Shown: one piece after another, positions 27,393-35,654 of the stretch | Numbering within the stretch: position 1 is the first letter of the stretch | Layout of the letters: every line of letters starts with the position of its first letter | Assembly (NCBI RefSeq): GCF_005771635.1 | Contig: NZ_VBWP01000003.1 | Span: forward strand, 186,001-250,000 | Reading direction: 5' to 3' | DNA length: 64,000 nucleotides | Source: Culicoidibacter larvae | GTDB taxonomy: Bacteria > Bacillota_I > Bacilli_A > Culicoidibacterales > Culicoidibacteraceae | The notes under the pieces: generated by a model | Database searches by the model: none | The model's input: only the letters and a program-made list of their open reading frames with translations | Told to the model about the DNA's origin: nothing | Made by a program: the position numbers and the translations under genes

Positions 27393-28067
27393 CTAATTAT
27401 TTATCTCATCCTCAACTTGTTTTAAAAGTCGAGTTTCATACCAATATAAGCTGATAAGCAATAAAAATGGAAAGATGAGTACTAAAGCCAAACCAAAACG
27501 AATATAGTTATTCGATAATAATGTGAAAAATGGCCAAGTCTCTTCATTCACCTCATTTACAACCGTATACTGATTAATGATATTATTTTGAAAAGTGCTA
27601 TCACCGGTAATGATTACCTGCACTGTTTTATACGAGGCACCGGAATAAAAAGTAAGTTCATAACTACCGGCAGTTGCACGTACTTTACCACTATCAACAG
27701 CTAAATCAACCTTTGCCCCACTATAGCTATTCACACCACTCGCCGCTGCAAAACTAATCCACTGAGCATCAGTCATTGTAGCTAATTCGCTCGCCGGCAA
27801 CCGGACATCATGTGCCGTAATATCAATCACACTCGGTGTGATATTAAGTTCAATAGTTTTAGTAACCACATTGCCACTCGCATCTTTATAAGCAATGGTT
27901 AACTCATAAACCCCCGGCTCACTGACCTGCTCTTGCAACTTTTGCAACTCAGAGCTCAGAGCTTCCTGTTCATTGTCATATACCGTTGGACTTTTAGCTG
28001 CTCCCAGCAAAACTAAGGCAGTCAACGTCAGGCCAACTAACAACAACTTTTGCAACTTGCTAATCAT
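27393..28067 (-). CDS. Membrane protein with extracellular Ig-like domain, in two-component operon
   Basis: A 224-residue protein I cannot assign to a named family. It has an N-terminal helix (about 4-22) and an extracellular beta-sandwich-like region with two stretches of the form GVYELTIAYKDASGNVVTK and AGSYELTFYSGASYKTVQV. A second helix lies at about 189-212 and a short charged cytoplasmic tail follows. The start is the ATG at 28067 with GAGGTGGG upstream. It overlaps the kinase stop by 8 bp and follows it in the operon, so it may be a sensor accessory or a target of the system. A giant wall protein with similar Ig-like folds lies downstream. Confidence 0.65.
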   Translation of the reverse strand: MISKLQKLLLVGLTLTALVLLGAAKSPTVYDNEQEALSSELQKLQEQVSEPGVYELTIAYKDASGNVVTKTIELNITPSVIDITAHDVRLPASELATMTDAQWISFAAASGVNSYSGAKVDLAVDSGKVRATAGSYELTFYSGASYKTVQVIITGDSTFQNNIINQYTVVNEVNEETWPFFTLLSNNYIRFGLALVLIFPFLLLISLYWYETRLLKQVEDEINN

Positions 28068-29463
28068 GATGACCCACCTCAATAACCGGTAGCTCGACAC
28101 TTAACAAAACGCCATCCTCAAATGGTTTAAAACTGCAAACCCCATTATTATTATGCACCATCGTCATAATTGTATACAAACCTACGCCACTGCCGAACTG
28201 ATTCTGACCAACTGAATAAAACAAATTAAAAATTCGCTCAAAATCAATTTGTGAAACATCATTCTTGTCATTATATGACTCAATAATCAAGCGTCCGTTT
28301 TCAGCATACAAATCCAAACGGAACTCGCCGCCCTGATCAGTATACTGCACCGCATTAGCAATAATATTATGAATAATCTGCTTAAACTCCACCCGGTTCA
28401 TATTCACAATCAATGAACGCGGAGCATCAAATTCAAAAGCAATCTGCCGCTCCTTAAACAACGGGAAAAACAACCGCAACACCGAACGCAGCAAAGCAAT
28501 CGCCTCAAACCGCTCCTTCTTCAAATAATCATCAATACTCGAAGCATTAACAACCTTCAAAATCTCATTAACATCCTGAATAATTTTCTCGTTATTTTTA
28601 GAAAGCTCAGCAACCAAACGACTGCCTTCGCCATCATTGGACACAACCTCTGCCAGTTGTGTCGCCTGCAATAAAGAAATATTCAAAGGCGTCTTCAAGT
28701 CATGGATAAGCGCACTTGATAACTGCGTCTTATTGATATTGAACTCACGCTGCGCTTCCAAGTTTTGCTCCAAACTCGTGTGCTCACGACTGATAGTCGT
28801 AAACTTACCGTACAAATCAACAGTAAACACTTCAAGCTCTTTAGATAAAGCATCGTACTCATTACCCGCTTTACCGGCGCTAATCTCTGCCAGCTCATAT
28901 GCTTTCAGGTTGCGGATATTTTTCCGCAACCGCCGCAACGGACTCAGCAACTTATTAAAGATCAAAGCAATCAGAATAGCCATGATAATACAAAGCAGAA
29001 CAATAAAGCACCCTAAAGCTGCGATAACCATGATGAAAAATGATTGAGTTTCAATTTCAAACACAGCCATCCACACTTGATAAGTAGTGCCGTTAACATC
29101 AATCATATATGAACCTTGGTAACTGATTGATTCAGCATTCACCAGATTTTTCAGTACTGCAAAATCAGTTTCCGGCAAAGTTGCAAACACGGTCCCACTT
29201 TCAGTTAAAACAACCACATCAACATTATTTTCATTAGTAAGTTTTGCCAGCTGCGCTTCAATGCTTGCAGAATCATCTGTTTTTATAGCCGTATTCACTG
29301 CAGTCTGCATTTCCTGAACATGCTGCTGATTAATTTGATTATATATTCCCGGGATATTATACAAAATAAAGATAAATGCGACCATGACAAAAAAGTACAA
29401 TAGGCCAAACACAATAACTAATGCCCGCCATTTGTACTGCTTGGTGTTATTCGACCCACTCAT
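28060..29463 (-). CDS. Sensor histidine kinase
   Basis: A 467-residue kinase with a first helix (about 13-36), an extracellular sensor domain of roughly 90 residues and a second helix (about 140-168). A linker leads to the H-box ALIHDLKTPLNISLL (His near 255), the N-box IIANAVQY and the lid GSGVGLYTIM. The start is the ATG at 29463, 6 nt after GAGGTG. It overlaps the response-regulator gene by 17 bp and the membrane-protein gene by 8 bp, forming a tight three-gene operon. The stimulus is unknown; an envelope or adhesion signal is plausible from the neighbours. Confidence 0.88.
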   Translation of the reverse strand: MSGSNNTKQYKWRALVIVFGLLYFFVMVAFIFILYNIPGIYNQINQQHVQEMQTAVNTAIKTDDSASIEAQLAKLTNENNVDVVVLTESGTVFATLPETDFAVLKNLVNAESISYQGSYMIDVNGTTYQVWMAVFEIETQSFFIMVIAALGCFIVLLCIIMAILIALIFNKLLSPLRRLRKNIRNLKAYELAEISAGKAGNEYDALSKELEVFTVDLYGKFTTISREHTSLEQNLEAQREFNINKTQLSSALIHDLKTPLNISLLQATQLAEVVSNDGEGSRLVAELSKNNEKIIQDVNEILKVVNASSIDDYLKKERFEAIALLRSVLRLFFPLFKERQIAFEFDAPRSLIVNMNRVEFKQIIHNIIANAVQYTDQGGEFRLDLYAENGRLIIESYNDKNDVSQIDFERIFNLFYSVGQNQFGSGVGLYTIMTMVHNNNGVCSFKPFEDGVLLSVELPVIEVGHHD

Positions 29464-30133
29464 AGCCAACACCTCTTATAGAATAAATTGAAACCAGATT
29501 TAATTTCTTACGCAAGTTTTTGATAACTGTATCAACTGAACGTAAATCAATTAAACTATAGTCATGATTCACTTTCCAGACCGCTTCCAAAATTTCTTCT
29601 CTGGTCAAAACAATATTTCGATTCTTTAAAAACAACAGCAACAAGTCAAACTCGCGCTGATTCACCTGAATCCGCTCGCCACCTTTTGTCACCATCAACG
29701 ACTTTGTGGAAACAACAATATCTTCCAGCTCACTTTGCAGTGTCTCCGACACTGACTCAGTAGTCTCGCGCAACACGCGCTCAATTCTTGCTAAAATCAC
29801 TTCGAAATCTGCCGGTTTGCGAATAAAATCATTGACATACAACTTAAAACTGCGAATCTCCGGATCAGTCTCCGCTGACGCTGTCAAAACAATAACTTTC
29901 ATATTCGGATCAATTCGCCGAATCAAAGATAACAACTGCAATCCATCAACTGATTCCATCATAAAATCAGTAAGCAGCAAATCATACTTGCTCTTTCTAA
30001 ACAACTCCACAGCATCAGCAGCATTATCTGCAACAGTAACTGTATACCCCTCAATTTCAAGCATATTTTTTAAAATTCGTTGATAATTATTATCATCATC
30101 AACAAACAATATTCGCTTTTTTACTTCAAACAT
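29447..30133 (-). CDS. OmpR/PhoB-family response regulator
   Basis: A 228-residue regulator with a receiver domain (acidic residues 12-14, phospho-acceptor Asp56 in LLLTDFMME, the Thr of IVLTAS and the Lys of DFIRKPAD) and a winged-helix DNA-binding domain (about 130-228, ending SIRGVGYEWVE). The start is the ATG at 30133 with GGGGGG upstream, 17 codons inside the longest frame. It is the first gene of the operon with the kinase and Ig-like membrane protein. The promoter region holds a TATAAT at 30206-30211. It may control the giant wall-protein gene downstream. Confidence 0.88.
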   Translation of the reverse strand: MFEVKKRILFVDDDNNYQRILKNMLEIEGYTVTVADNAADAVELFRKSKYDLLLTDFMMESVDGLQLLSLIRRIDPNMKVIVLTASAETDPEIRSFKLYVNDFIRKPADFEVILARIERVLRETTESVSETLQSELEDIVVSTKSLMVTKGGERIQVNQREFDLLLLFLKNRNIVLTREEILEAVWKVNHDYSLIDLRSVDTVIKNLRKKLNLVSIYSIRGVGYEWVE

Positions 30134-30292
30134 AGTTTCCCCCCTATGAAGATTTATCGTAACATAATTGTGTCCCTCACGCAATTTTGTTCAATTGTTA
30201 TATCCATTATACCATTAACCGCATCAAAGCAGAAAGTTGAATCTTGTAAATTGTGAAATAGAGGTATTAAATGAAAATATGATGAAAAGGAG

Positions 30293-30323
30293 AAAAACGG
30301 AGCTCGCAGCGAGCTCCGTTTTT
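30293..30323. terminator. Terminator of DUF2200 gene
   Basis: A strong self-complementary hairpin (30293-30307 with 30309-30323, ACGGAGCTCG core) is flanked by A- and T-runs that make it work in either direction. Confidence 0.88.
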
Positions 30324-30345
30324 TTATTTTCTCCCTCAAAAAATA

Positions 30346-30696
30346 CTACTTCCGTAATATTTTATCCATACTTTTTCCTTTTGCCAGTTCATCAACCAGC
30401 TTATCCAGATAACGAATCTGCTGCATCAACGGATCTTCTATCTCTTCAACGCGATAACCGCAAATCATTCCGGTAATCTCGCTGACTTTCGGGTTCATTT
30501 TTGGTGCCTGGCCAAAAAATGTTTCAAAATCAATCTCATCATCAAGTGCTTGTTGCAACCCGGTTTCGTCATAACCAGTCAGCCAGCTGATAATCTCATC
30601 TACTTCAGCTTTGCTTCGTCCTTTTTTCTCAGCTTTCTGTATATAATGCGGGTAAACACTTGCAACTGACATCGCAAAAATCTTAGGTTTTTTCAT
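30346..30696 (-). CDS. DUF2200 family protein
   Basis: A 116-residue protein matching DUF2200 along its length: the [20 protein letters not shown] start, [31 protein letters not shown], and the long conserved end from [13 protein letters not shown] to MDKILRK. Function unknown. It stands alone with AAGGAG before the ATG and its own terminator. No link to its neighbours is evident. Confidence 0.9.
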   Translation of the reverse strand: MKKPKIFAMSVASVYPHYIQKAEKKGRSKAEVDEIISWLTGYDETGLQQALDDEIDFETFFGQAPKMNPKVSEITGMICGYRVEEIEDPLMQQIRYLDKLVDELAKGKSMDKILRK

Positions 30697-30757
30697 CTTA
30701 GCAACTCCTTTGCCATTATATATTCTATTCTAAAACATACGGCTTTAAAAAGCTACT

Positions 30758-30788
30758 AATAAACCACCGCCATTAGCGGTGGTTTATT
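30758..30788. terminator. Terminator at the end of the malEFG operon
   Basis: A 13-bp stem (30758-30770 with 30776-30788, AATAAACCACCGC arm, CATTA loop) lies 36 bp beyond the glucosidase stop codon. Confidence 0.75.
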
Positions 30789-30823
30789 CATCTTTCCTCC
30801 AAACCAGCGTTGCAAAACATTTA

Positions 30824-32449
30824 CTAGTTTACTAATTTGATAATGCCCGCCTCAAACGGCTGCAGCATTTTTTGTTCTAGTTGCGTTTCATTGTAATTAC
30901 TTAAAATAATATCCTCACGTCGAACTGTAGCTAACTCCTCAATATCAAACCTAACATTCTGAGCACTAAAATTCCCATAAACTAAGTATTCTTGTTCTTG
31001 GTAAGCACGAATATAAGCAAAAATATTCTTATCATTTTCCAAAATTAAACGGTACGTTCCATACACAACCCAATCATTAGCTTTCCGTAATTGGATCAGC
31101 TGCTGATAATAATTAAAAATTGAATTCGGATCAGCCAGTGCTTGTTCAACATTAATGGTTTCATAATTAGGATTGACATTGATCCACGGCGCAGTGGTTG
31201 AAAATCCACCATACGCACTGCCGTTCCATTGCATTGGCGTCCGTGCATTATCGCGACCCTTAGTATAAATTGACTCCATAATTGTTTCATGACTGTAACC
31301 TTTTTTGATTCGTTCATTGTACATGTTAAGTGTCTCAACATCACGGTATGATGCTAAACTATCAAAACGTACATTAGTCATACCGATTTCTTCCCCTTGA
31401 TAGATATATGGCGTTCCCCACATACCATGAGTAATCGTTGCTAATAATTTAGCTGCCTCAACACGATGTTGCTGGTCGTTAGCAAAGCGCGAAACCGCAC
31501 GAGGCGTGTCATGATTATTCCAGAACAAACTGTTCCAGCCAATTCCATATAGTTCTGTTTGCCACTTGCTTAACACTTGTTTCAGCTTTATAAAATCCAG
31601 CGGTGCTAAATCCCACTTCTCACCATCAACTTGCTGATCCAATAAGATATGTTCAAATTGAAATATCATACTAAGCTCATTATTTTTAGGATTACTATAT
31701 TGCTCGCCAATTTCAATAGTTGCCCCCCAAGTTTCACCAACGGTTAAAACATCATAGCGACCAAAACTTTTTTGATTAAGCTCTTTTATATATTCATGTA
31801 ATTTGGGTCCATTTTCAGTGATTTCTTGCTCAGGTATTTTCCCTATTAAATCAATAACATCAAAACGGAAGCCGCCAATACCTTTTTCCAACCAAAAAAT
31901 AATCATATCGGCAATATCTTGACGCACACGAGGGTTAGTCCAGTTTAGGTCTGGCTGTTTTTTACTGAATAGATGTAAGTAGTATTCTCCTAAATGTTCG
32001 TCATATTGCCATGCACTCCCGCTAAAAATAGAACGTAGATTATTGGGTGTTTTCGCCCAAACATAATAATCATGATATGGATTATCTTTTGACTTACGAG
32101 CTTCAACAAACCATTGATGCTCATCACTGGTGTGATTCGCAACAATGTCCATAACAATTTTAATATTTCGTTGCTTTGCCTGAGCAATTAATTCGTCCAT
32201 ATCTGCCATTGTTCCAAATTCATCCATAATCTGATAGTAGTCGGCGATATCATAACCGTTGTCATCATTAGGTGACGCATAGACAGGCGAAAGCCAAATG
32301 ACATCTGCGCCTAGACTTTCTATGTAGTCTAACTTTTGAATAATTCCTTGCAAGTCACCGATGCCATCATTATTACTATCATAAAAACTGCGTGGATAAA
32401 TTTGGTACACTACTGAATGATGCCACCATTTCTTTTCAATATTTTGCAT
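30824..32449 (-). CDS. GH13 alpha-glucosidase, oligo-1,6-glucosidase/dextran glucosidase type
   Basis: A 541-residue cytoplasmic GH13_31 glucosidase. Conserved regions: VANHTSDEH, the nucleophile Asp (about 195) in GFRFDVID, the acid Glu (about 240) in LTVGETWG, the transition-state Asp (about 313) in NNHDTPR, and QPDLNW. A valine follows the nucleophile, the residue known in this subfamily to favour alpha-1,6 linkages. It therefore probably hydrolyses isomaltose or branch stubs, complementing the second glucosidase of the cluster, which has alanine at this place. It is the last gene of the malE-F-G operon, with GGAGGTGG before the ATG. Confidence 0.88.
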   Translation of the reverse strand: MQNIEKKWWHHSVVYQIYPRSFYDSNNDGIGDLQGIIQKLDYIESLGADVIWLSPVYASPNDDNGYDIADYYQIMDEFGTMADMDELIAQAKQRNIKIVMDIVANHTSDEHQWFVEARKSKDNPYHDYYVWAKTPNNLRSIFSGSAWQYDEHLGEYYLHLFSKKQPDLNWTNPRVRQDIADMIIFWLEKGIGGFRFDVIDLIGKIPEQEITENGPKLHEYIKELNQKSFGRYDVLTVGETWGATIEIGEQYSNPKNNELSMIFQFEHILLDQQVDGEKWDLAPLDFIKLKQVLSKWQTELYGIGWNSLFWNNHDTPRAVSRFANDQQHRVEAAKLLATITHGMWGTPYIYQGEEIGMTNVRFDSLASYRDVETLNMYNERIKKGYSHETIMESIYTKGRDNARTPMQWNGSAYGGFSTTAPWINVNPNYETINVEQALADPNSIFNYYQQLIQLRKANDWVVYGTYRLILENDKNIFAYIRAYQEQEYLVYGNFSAQNVRFDIEELATVRREDIILSNYNETQLEQKMLQPFEAGIIKLVN

Positions 32450-32471
32450 CTTTCCACCTCCTTAATTGAAG

Positions 32472-33287
32472 TTATTTAACAGCTCCATCTGTAACCCCTT
32501 TAATAATATGTTTCTGCATAAAAAAGTAGAAAATGATTATCGGAATAACTGACAATGTTAATGCTGCCAGCGCCAGATGCCACTGCTTAGAGAATTCCCC
32601 AAAGAAATAGTATAACTGCAATGGTAATGTCTTTTCACCTTCCTTGTTTACAATCAACGATGGTAACAGGAAATCATTCCATATCCAGATAAGATTTAAC
32701 ACTGCAACAGTGACATGCATTGGTTTTAGCAATGGAAAGATAATTTTGGTAAATATCTGAAACTTTGAACAACCATCAATGGTTGCAGCTTCATCCAAGT
32801 CTACCGGAATCCCCTTTATAAAACCATGATATAAGAATATTGCCAGACTGCCGCCAAAACCAACATAGGCTATTACCAATCCAACCCGATTGAGCATAAA
32901 GGTTGTCTTAAGTACTCCCAAAAGCGGTAACATAACTGCCTGAAAGGGAATAATCATTGCTGCGACAAATAATAGCAAAACTAATTTACTGGCTCTTGTC
33001 TTATTTCGAACTAAAGCATATGCCGCCATAGAAGAAACAAAAATGATCAAGCCAATACTTATGATTGAGATAAGCAATGAGTTAACAAATGCAGAAAAGA
33101 AATTCATTTTAATAAATGCTGTAACATAGTTGCTAAATTGTGCTATCGCCGGCCAGCCAAGGACGTTTTCAGCGATTTCTCTTGGTGTTTTTAATGAGTT
33201 AACCACCAATATATAAAATGGCATTATGAATAATAAGGCAATCAATAAGCCAGTGATACCCAAACTAATTCGTTTCCATAGTTTCAT
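32472..33287 (-). CDS. malG: Maltodextrin-type ABC transporter permease (MalG family)
   Basis: A 271-residue inner-membrane permease with six helices. The ABC-ATPase-contacting EAA loop is visible as IDLDEAATIDGCSKFQIFTKIIFPLLKP. It pairs with the MalF-like protein. The gene overlaps the malF stop (ATGA), and AAGGAGG lies 11 nt upstream. No ATPase gene is in the cluster, so a shared MsmK/MalK-type ATPase from elsewhere must power it. The malG label is by position and family, and the exact sugar is inferred. Confidence 0.85.
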   Translation of the reverse strand: MKLWKRISLGITGLLIALLFIMPFYILVVNSLKTPREIAENVLGWPAIAQFSNYVTAFIKMNFFSAFVNSLLISIISIGLIIFVSSMAAYALVRNKTRASKLVLLLFVAAMIIPFQAVMLPLLGVLKTTFMLNRVGLVIAYVGFGGSLAIFLYHGFIKGIPVDLDEAATIDGCSKFQIFTKIIFPLLKPMHVTVAVLNLIWIWNDFLLPSLIVNKEGEKTLPLQLYYFFGEFSKQWHLALAALTLSVIPIIIFYFFMQKHIIKGVTDGAVK

Positions 33288-34183
33288 CAGACTTCAACCT
33301 CCTTATCTTTCGTTAAGCTCACCTGAATAAGCGTTATGATTGCAACTAAAATAAAGAATATAACTGCTTTAGCCTGCGCTTGCCCAAAGTTATTGAAAGT
33401 AAAGGCCGTTTTATATATATTCAGAGCTAACATTTCTGTTCCGGCCTGACCATTGGTTAATGCCAGGTTCTGATCAAACATCTTAAATGAGTTTGCCAAT
33501 GCTAAAAATAAACTAACTGTAAATGCTGGCATAATCATCGGTACAACAATATAACGGAAACGTTTTACGCTTGAAGCACCATCAACCTTTGCCGCCTCAA
33601 TAATATCTTCAGGAACATTTTGCAAGGCAGCAATGTAGATAATCATTAAATATCCGGCCATCTGCCAGCTAAATAAAATAACCATTGCCCAGAATCCGGT
33701 ATGTTGATCTGTTAGCCAACTATTAAAAAACGTTAGTCCGGTCGCGCTGCCGATAGCACTGAAAATATTTATAAAAATAAATTGCCAGATAAACCCTAAG
33801 ATTAAACCGCCAATAAGGTTTGGCATAAAAAAGATTGTCCGCAAAAAGCTGCTTGTTTTCATCTTTTGGGTAACTAACAATGCCAGACCGAGTCCTAATG
33901 CATTAAGCACAATAACTGATACAACGGTAAATTTAACAGTAAAGAAGAATGCACTCCAAAACCCTGGTGTCGCACTCGTACCAAGCAATGCGGCTAGAAT
34001 ATCTTCATCTCCCAACGCTTTTGCATAGTTAGTAATACCGATAAAATTTGGCACACCGATTCCGTTCCAGTCAGTAAATGAGTAATAGATACCGATAATA
34101 AGCGGAACAATCACGATAAGTGCGAATGATATCAATGCCGGTGCGAGAAATAACCAAAAACTTATATTCTTTTTCTTTTTCAT
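33287..34183 (-). CDS. malF: Maltodextrin-type ABC transporter permease (MalF family)
   Basis: A 298-residue permease starting MKKKKNISFWLFLAPALISF, with six helices and an EAA loop (PEDIIEAAKVDGASSVKRFRYIVVPMI). The family signature FFMPNLIGGLILGFIWQFIF is present. The start is the ATG at 34183 with AGAGGAG upstream. It follows the lipoprotein gene after a strong intercistronic hairpin and overlaps malG by 4 bp. Confidence 0.85.
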   Translation of the reverse strand: MKKKKNISFWLFLAPALISFALIVIVPLIIGIYYSFTDWNGIGVPNFIGITNYAKALGDEDILAALLGTSATPGFWSAFFFTVKFTVVSVIVLNALGLGLALLVTQKMKTSSFLRTIFFMPNLIGGLILGFIWQFIFINIFSAIGSATGLTFFNSWLTDQHTGFWAMVILFSWQMAGYLMIIYIAALQNVPEDIIEAAKVDGASSVKRFRYIVVPMIMPAFTVSLFLALANSFKMFDQNLALTNGQAGTEMLALNIYKTAFTFNNFGQAQAKAVIFFILVAIITLIQVSLTKDKEVEV

Positions 34184-34228
34184 TTGTACTCCTCTTTTCA
34201 TAAGTGATAATGTAATACTTATTTAGAA

Positions 34229-34258
34229 TAGAAGTGCGCTGGTAACAGCGCACTTCTA
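34229..34258 (-). terminator. Intercistronic hairpin between malE and malF
   Basis: A 13-bp perfect stem (34229-34241 with 34246-34258, TAGAAGTGCGCTG arm, 4-nt loop) lacks a good T-run. It is well placed to limit read-through or protect malE mRNA, giving more binding protein than permease. Confidence 0.7.
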
Positions 34259-34280
34259 TCATCTTCAACATATATAGCAT

Positions 34281-35546
34281 TTATTCGCGAGCTTTTGCCC
34301 AAGCATCTTTTGAATGCTGAATAACGTCATCCCATGATTGTTCACCGGCAAAATATTTTTGTAATTCAACGCCAATATTTTCCATACCCCATCCTGATGG
34401 ATAGCCCATAAATACCCAAGGTTGCGTTTTTCCTGCTTCTGAATAAGCAACAATATCTTGTGCTAAAGGATTATCAGGCACTTTGTCATATCCCTTGATA
34501 GCTGGAATAAATTGTAAATCTTCTACTACTATCGTTTTACCTTCATCGCTTGTATAAAGCCAGTTTAAGAAATCTTTTGCTGCTGCTTTTTCAGCATCAT
34601 TTTTATTTGTGTTTACTGACCAATACATTGGTACCCCAACAAAAATACTATCTTCTTTTCCGGTTCCTTTAATTGGAATTGGCAAGAAGCCAACATTTTT
34701 TGCTACTTCCGGATCAATTTTTTCAATATCTCCATAAACCCAGTTTCCTTGTTGAATCATTGCTGCTTTACCTAAAGCAAATCCTGATTCTACTTGTTCT
34801 TTATAATCTACTACATTAATATCTTTTCCGGTTTTATTAGCATAATTTCTTTGTAAATCCATATATGCTTGTAAACCTTCGCTATAAGTAAATTCTACTG
34901 TTTTAGAATTATAAGCATCAGTTGCTGAACCGAATTCAGGTGAGAGCGCTGTATTAGTTCCGTGTAATCCAGTTGACCAGGTTTCTTTTCCCGGAACAAT
35001 AAATACACCATCAATACCTAATTCTTCTTTTTTACTGTCTAAAGTTTTTACTGCTGCTTCTAAACTCGCATAATCAGTAATTGTTGTTGCATCAATTCCC
35101 GCTTTTTCGAAAATTGTTTTATTATAGATTAATCCGTAACCTTCTTGATTGAAAGGCATACCATAAACTTTGCTTTCGCTTGTAACTGCTCCAAGTAATC
35201 CATCATATACTTCCGGAATCCAAGGCTGATCAGACAAATCTTCTAAATATGCTTGCCAGTCTTCAACATCTTGAGGGCCGCCGATATTAAAAATTGTTGG
35301 TTCTGCACCAGATTGGAACTTAGAACGCAATGCTGCGCCATAGTCTTGTCCGCCGCCCACAGTTTCAATAGTAATCTTTACATTTGGATTATTAGCCATG
35401 TAAGCTGTGGCTGCTTTTTCCAAACCTTCTTTATTTTCAACCTTAAATTGAAAAATCGTTACTTCCACTTCATCTGAGTTACCGCAAGCGGCAAGTCCTG
35501 CTACTGCAAGCACAAATGTTGCTAAAATTGCCATGACCTTTTTCAT
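34281..35546 (-). CDS. malE: Sugar-binding lipoprotein of maltodextrin ABC transporter
   Basis: A 421-residue extracellular solute-binding protein (family 1). The signal peptide ends in the lipobox LAACG, so it is anchored to the membrane by lipid. The body has typical features: KSKFQSGAEPTIFNIGGPQDV, YGMPFNQEGYGLIYN, AMIQQGNWVYGD and the C-terminal SWDDVIQHSKDAWAKARE. It delivers oligosaccharides to MalF/MalG. Its surroundings (phosphorylase, two glucosidases) point to maltodextrin or isomalto-oligosaccharides. GGAGG lies before the ATG, and the promoter upstream carries two regulator sites. Confidence 0.87.
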   Translation of the reverse strand: MKKVMAILATFVLAVAGLAACGNSDEVEVTIFQFKVENKEGLEKAATAYMANNPNVKITIETVGGGQDYGAALRSKFQSGAEPTIFNIGGPQDVEDWQAYLEDLSDQPWIPEVYDGLLGAVTSESKVYGMPFNQEGYGLIYNKTIFEKAGIDATTITDYASLEAAVKTLDSKKEELGIDGVFIVPGKETWSTGLHGTNTALSPEFGSATDAYNSKTVEFTYSEGLQAYMDLQRNYANKTGKDINVVDYKEQVESGFALGKAAMIQQGNWVYGDIEKIDPEVAKNVGFLPIPIKGTGKEDSIFVGVPMYWSVNTNKNDAEKAAAKDFLNWLYTSDEGKTIVVEDLQFIPAIKGYDKVPDNPLAQDIVAYSEAGKTQPWVFMGYPSGWGMENIGVELQKYFAGEQSWDDVIQHSKDAWAKARE

Positions 35547-35566
35547 AAAATAAAACCTCCGTTTTT

Positions 35567-35649
35567 TGTAATCGTTTTCTTGATTGCATTTGTATTATAA
35601 GCTAAGCCCGTTATATTATTCAAGCAAAAATCCACTGTTACCGATAACA
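35567..35649 (-). promoter_or_regulatory. malE promoter with cre-like site and LacI-family operator
   Basis: On the complementary strand: TTGAAT (35618-35623), an 18-bp spacer and TATAAT (35594-35599). Downstream of the -10, 35567-35580 reads AGAAAACGATTACA, matching 13 of 14 positions of the CcpA cre consensus TGWAANCGNTNWCA. Upstream of the -35, TGTTACCGATAACA (35636-35649) repeats the operator found before the second glucosidase. The layout fits carbon-catabolite repression plus local LacI-type control. Confidence 0.7.
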
Positions 35650-35654
35650 ATCAA

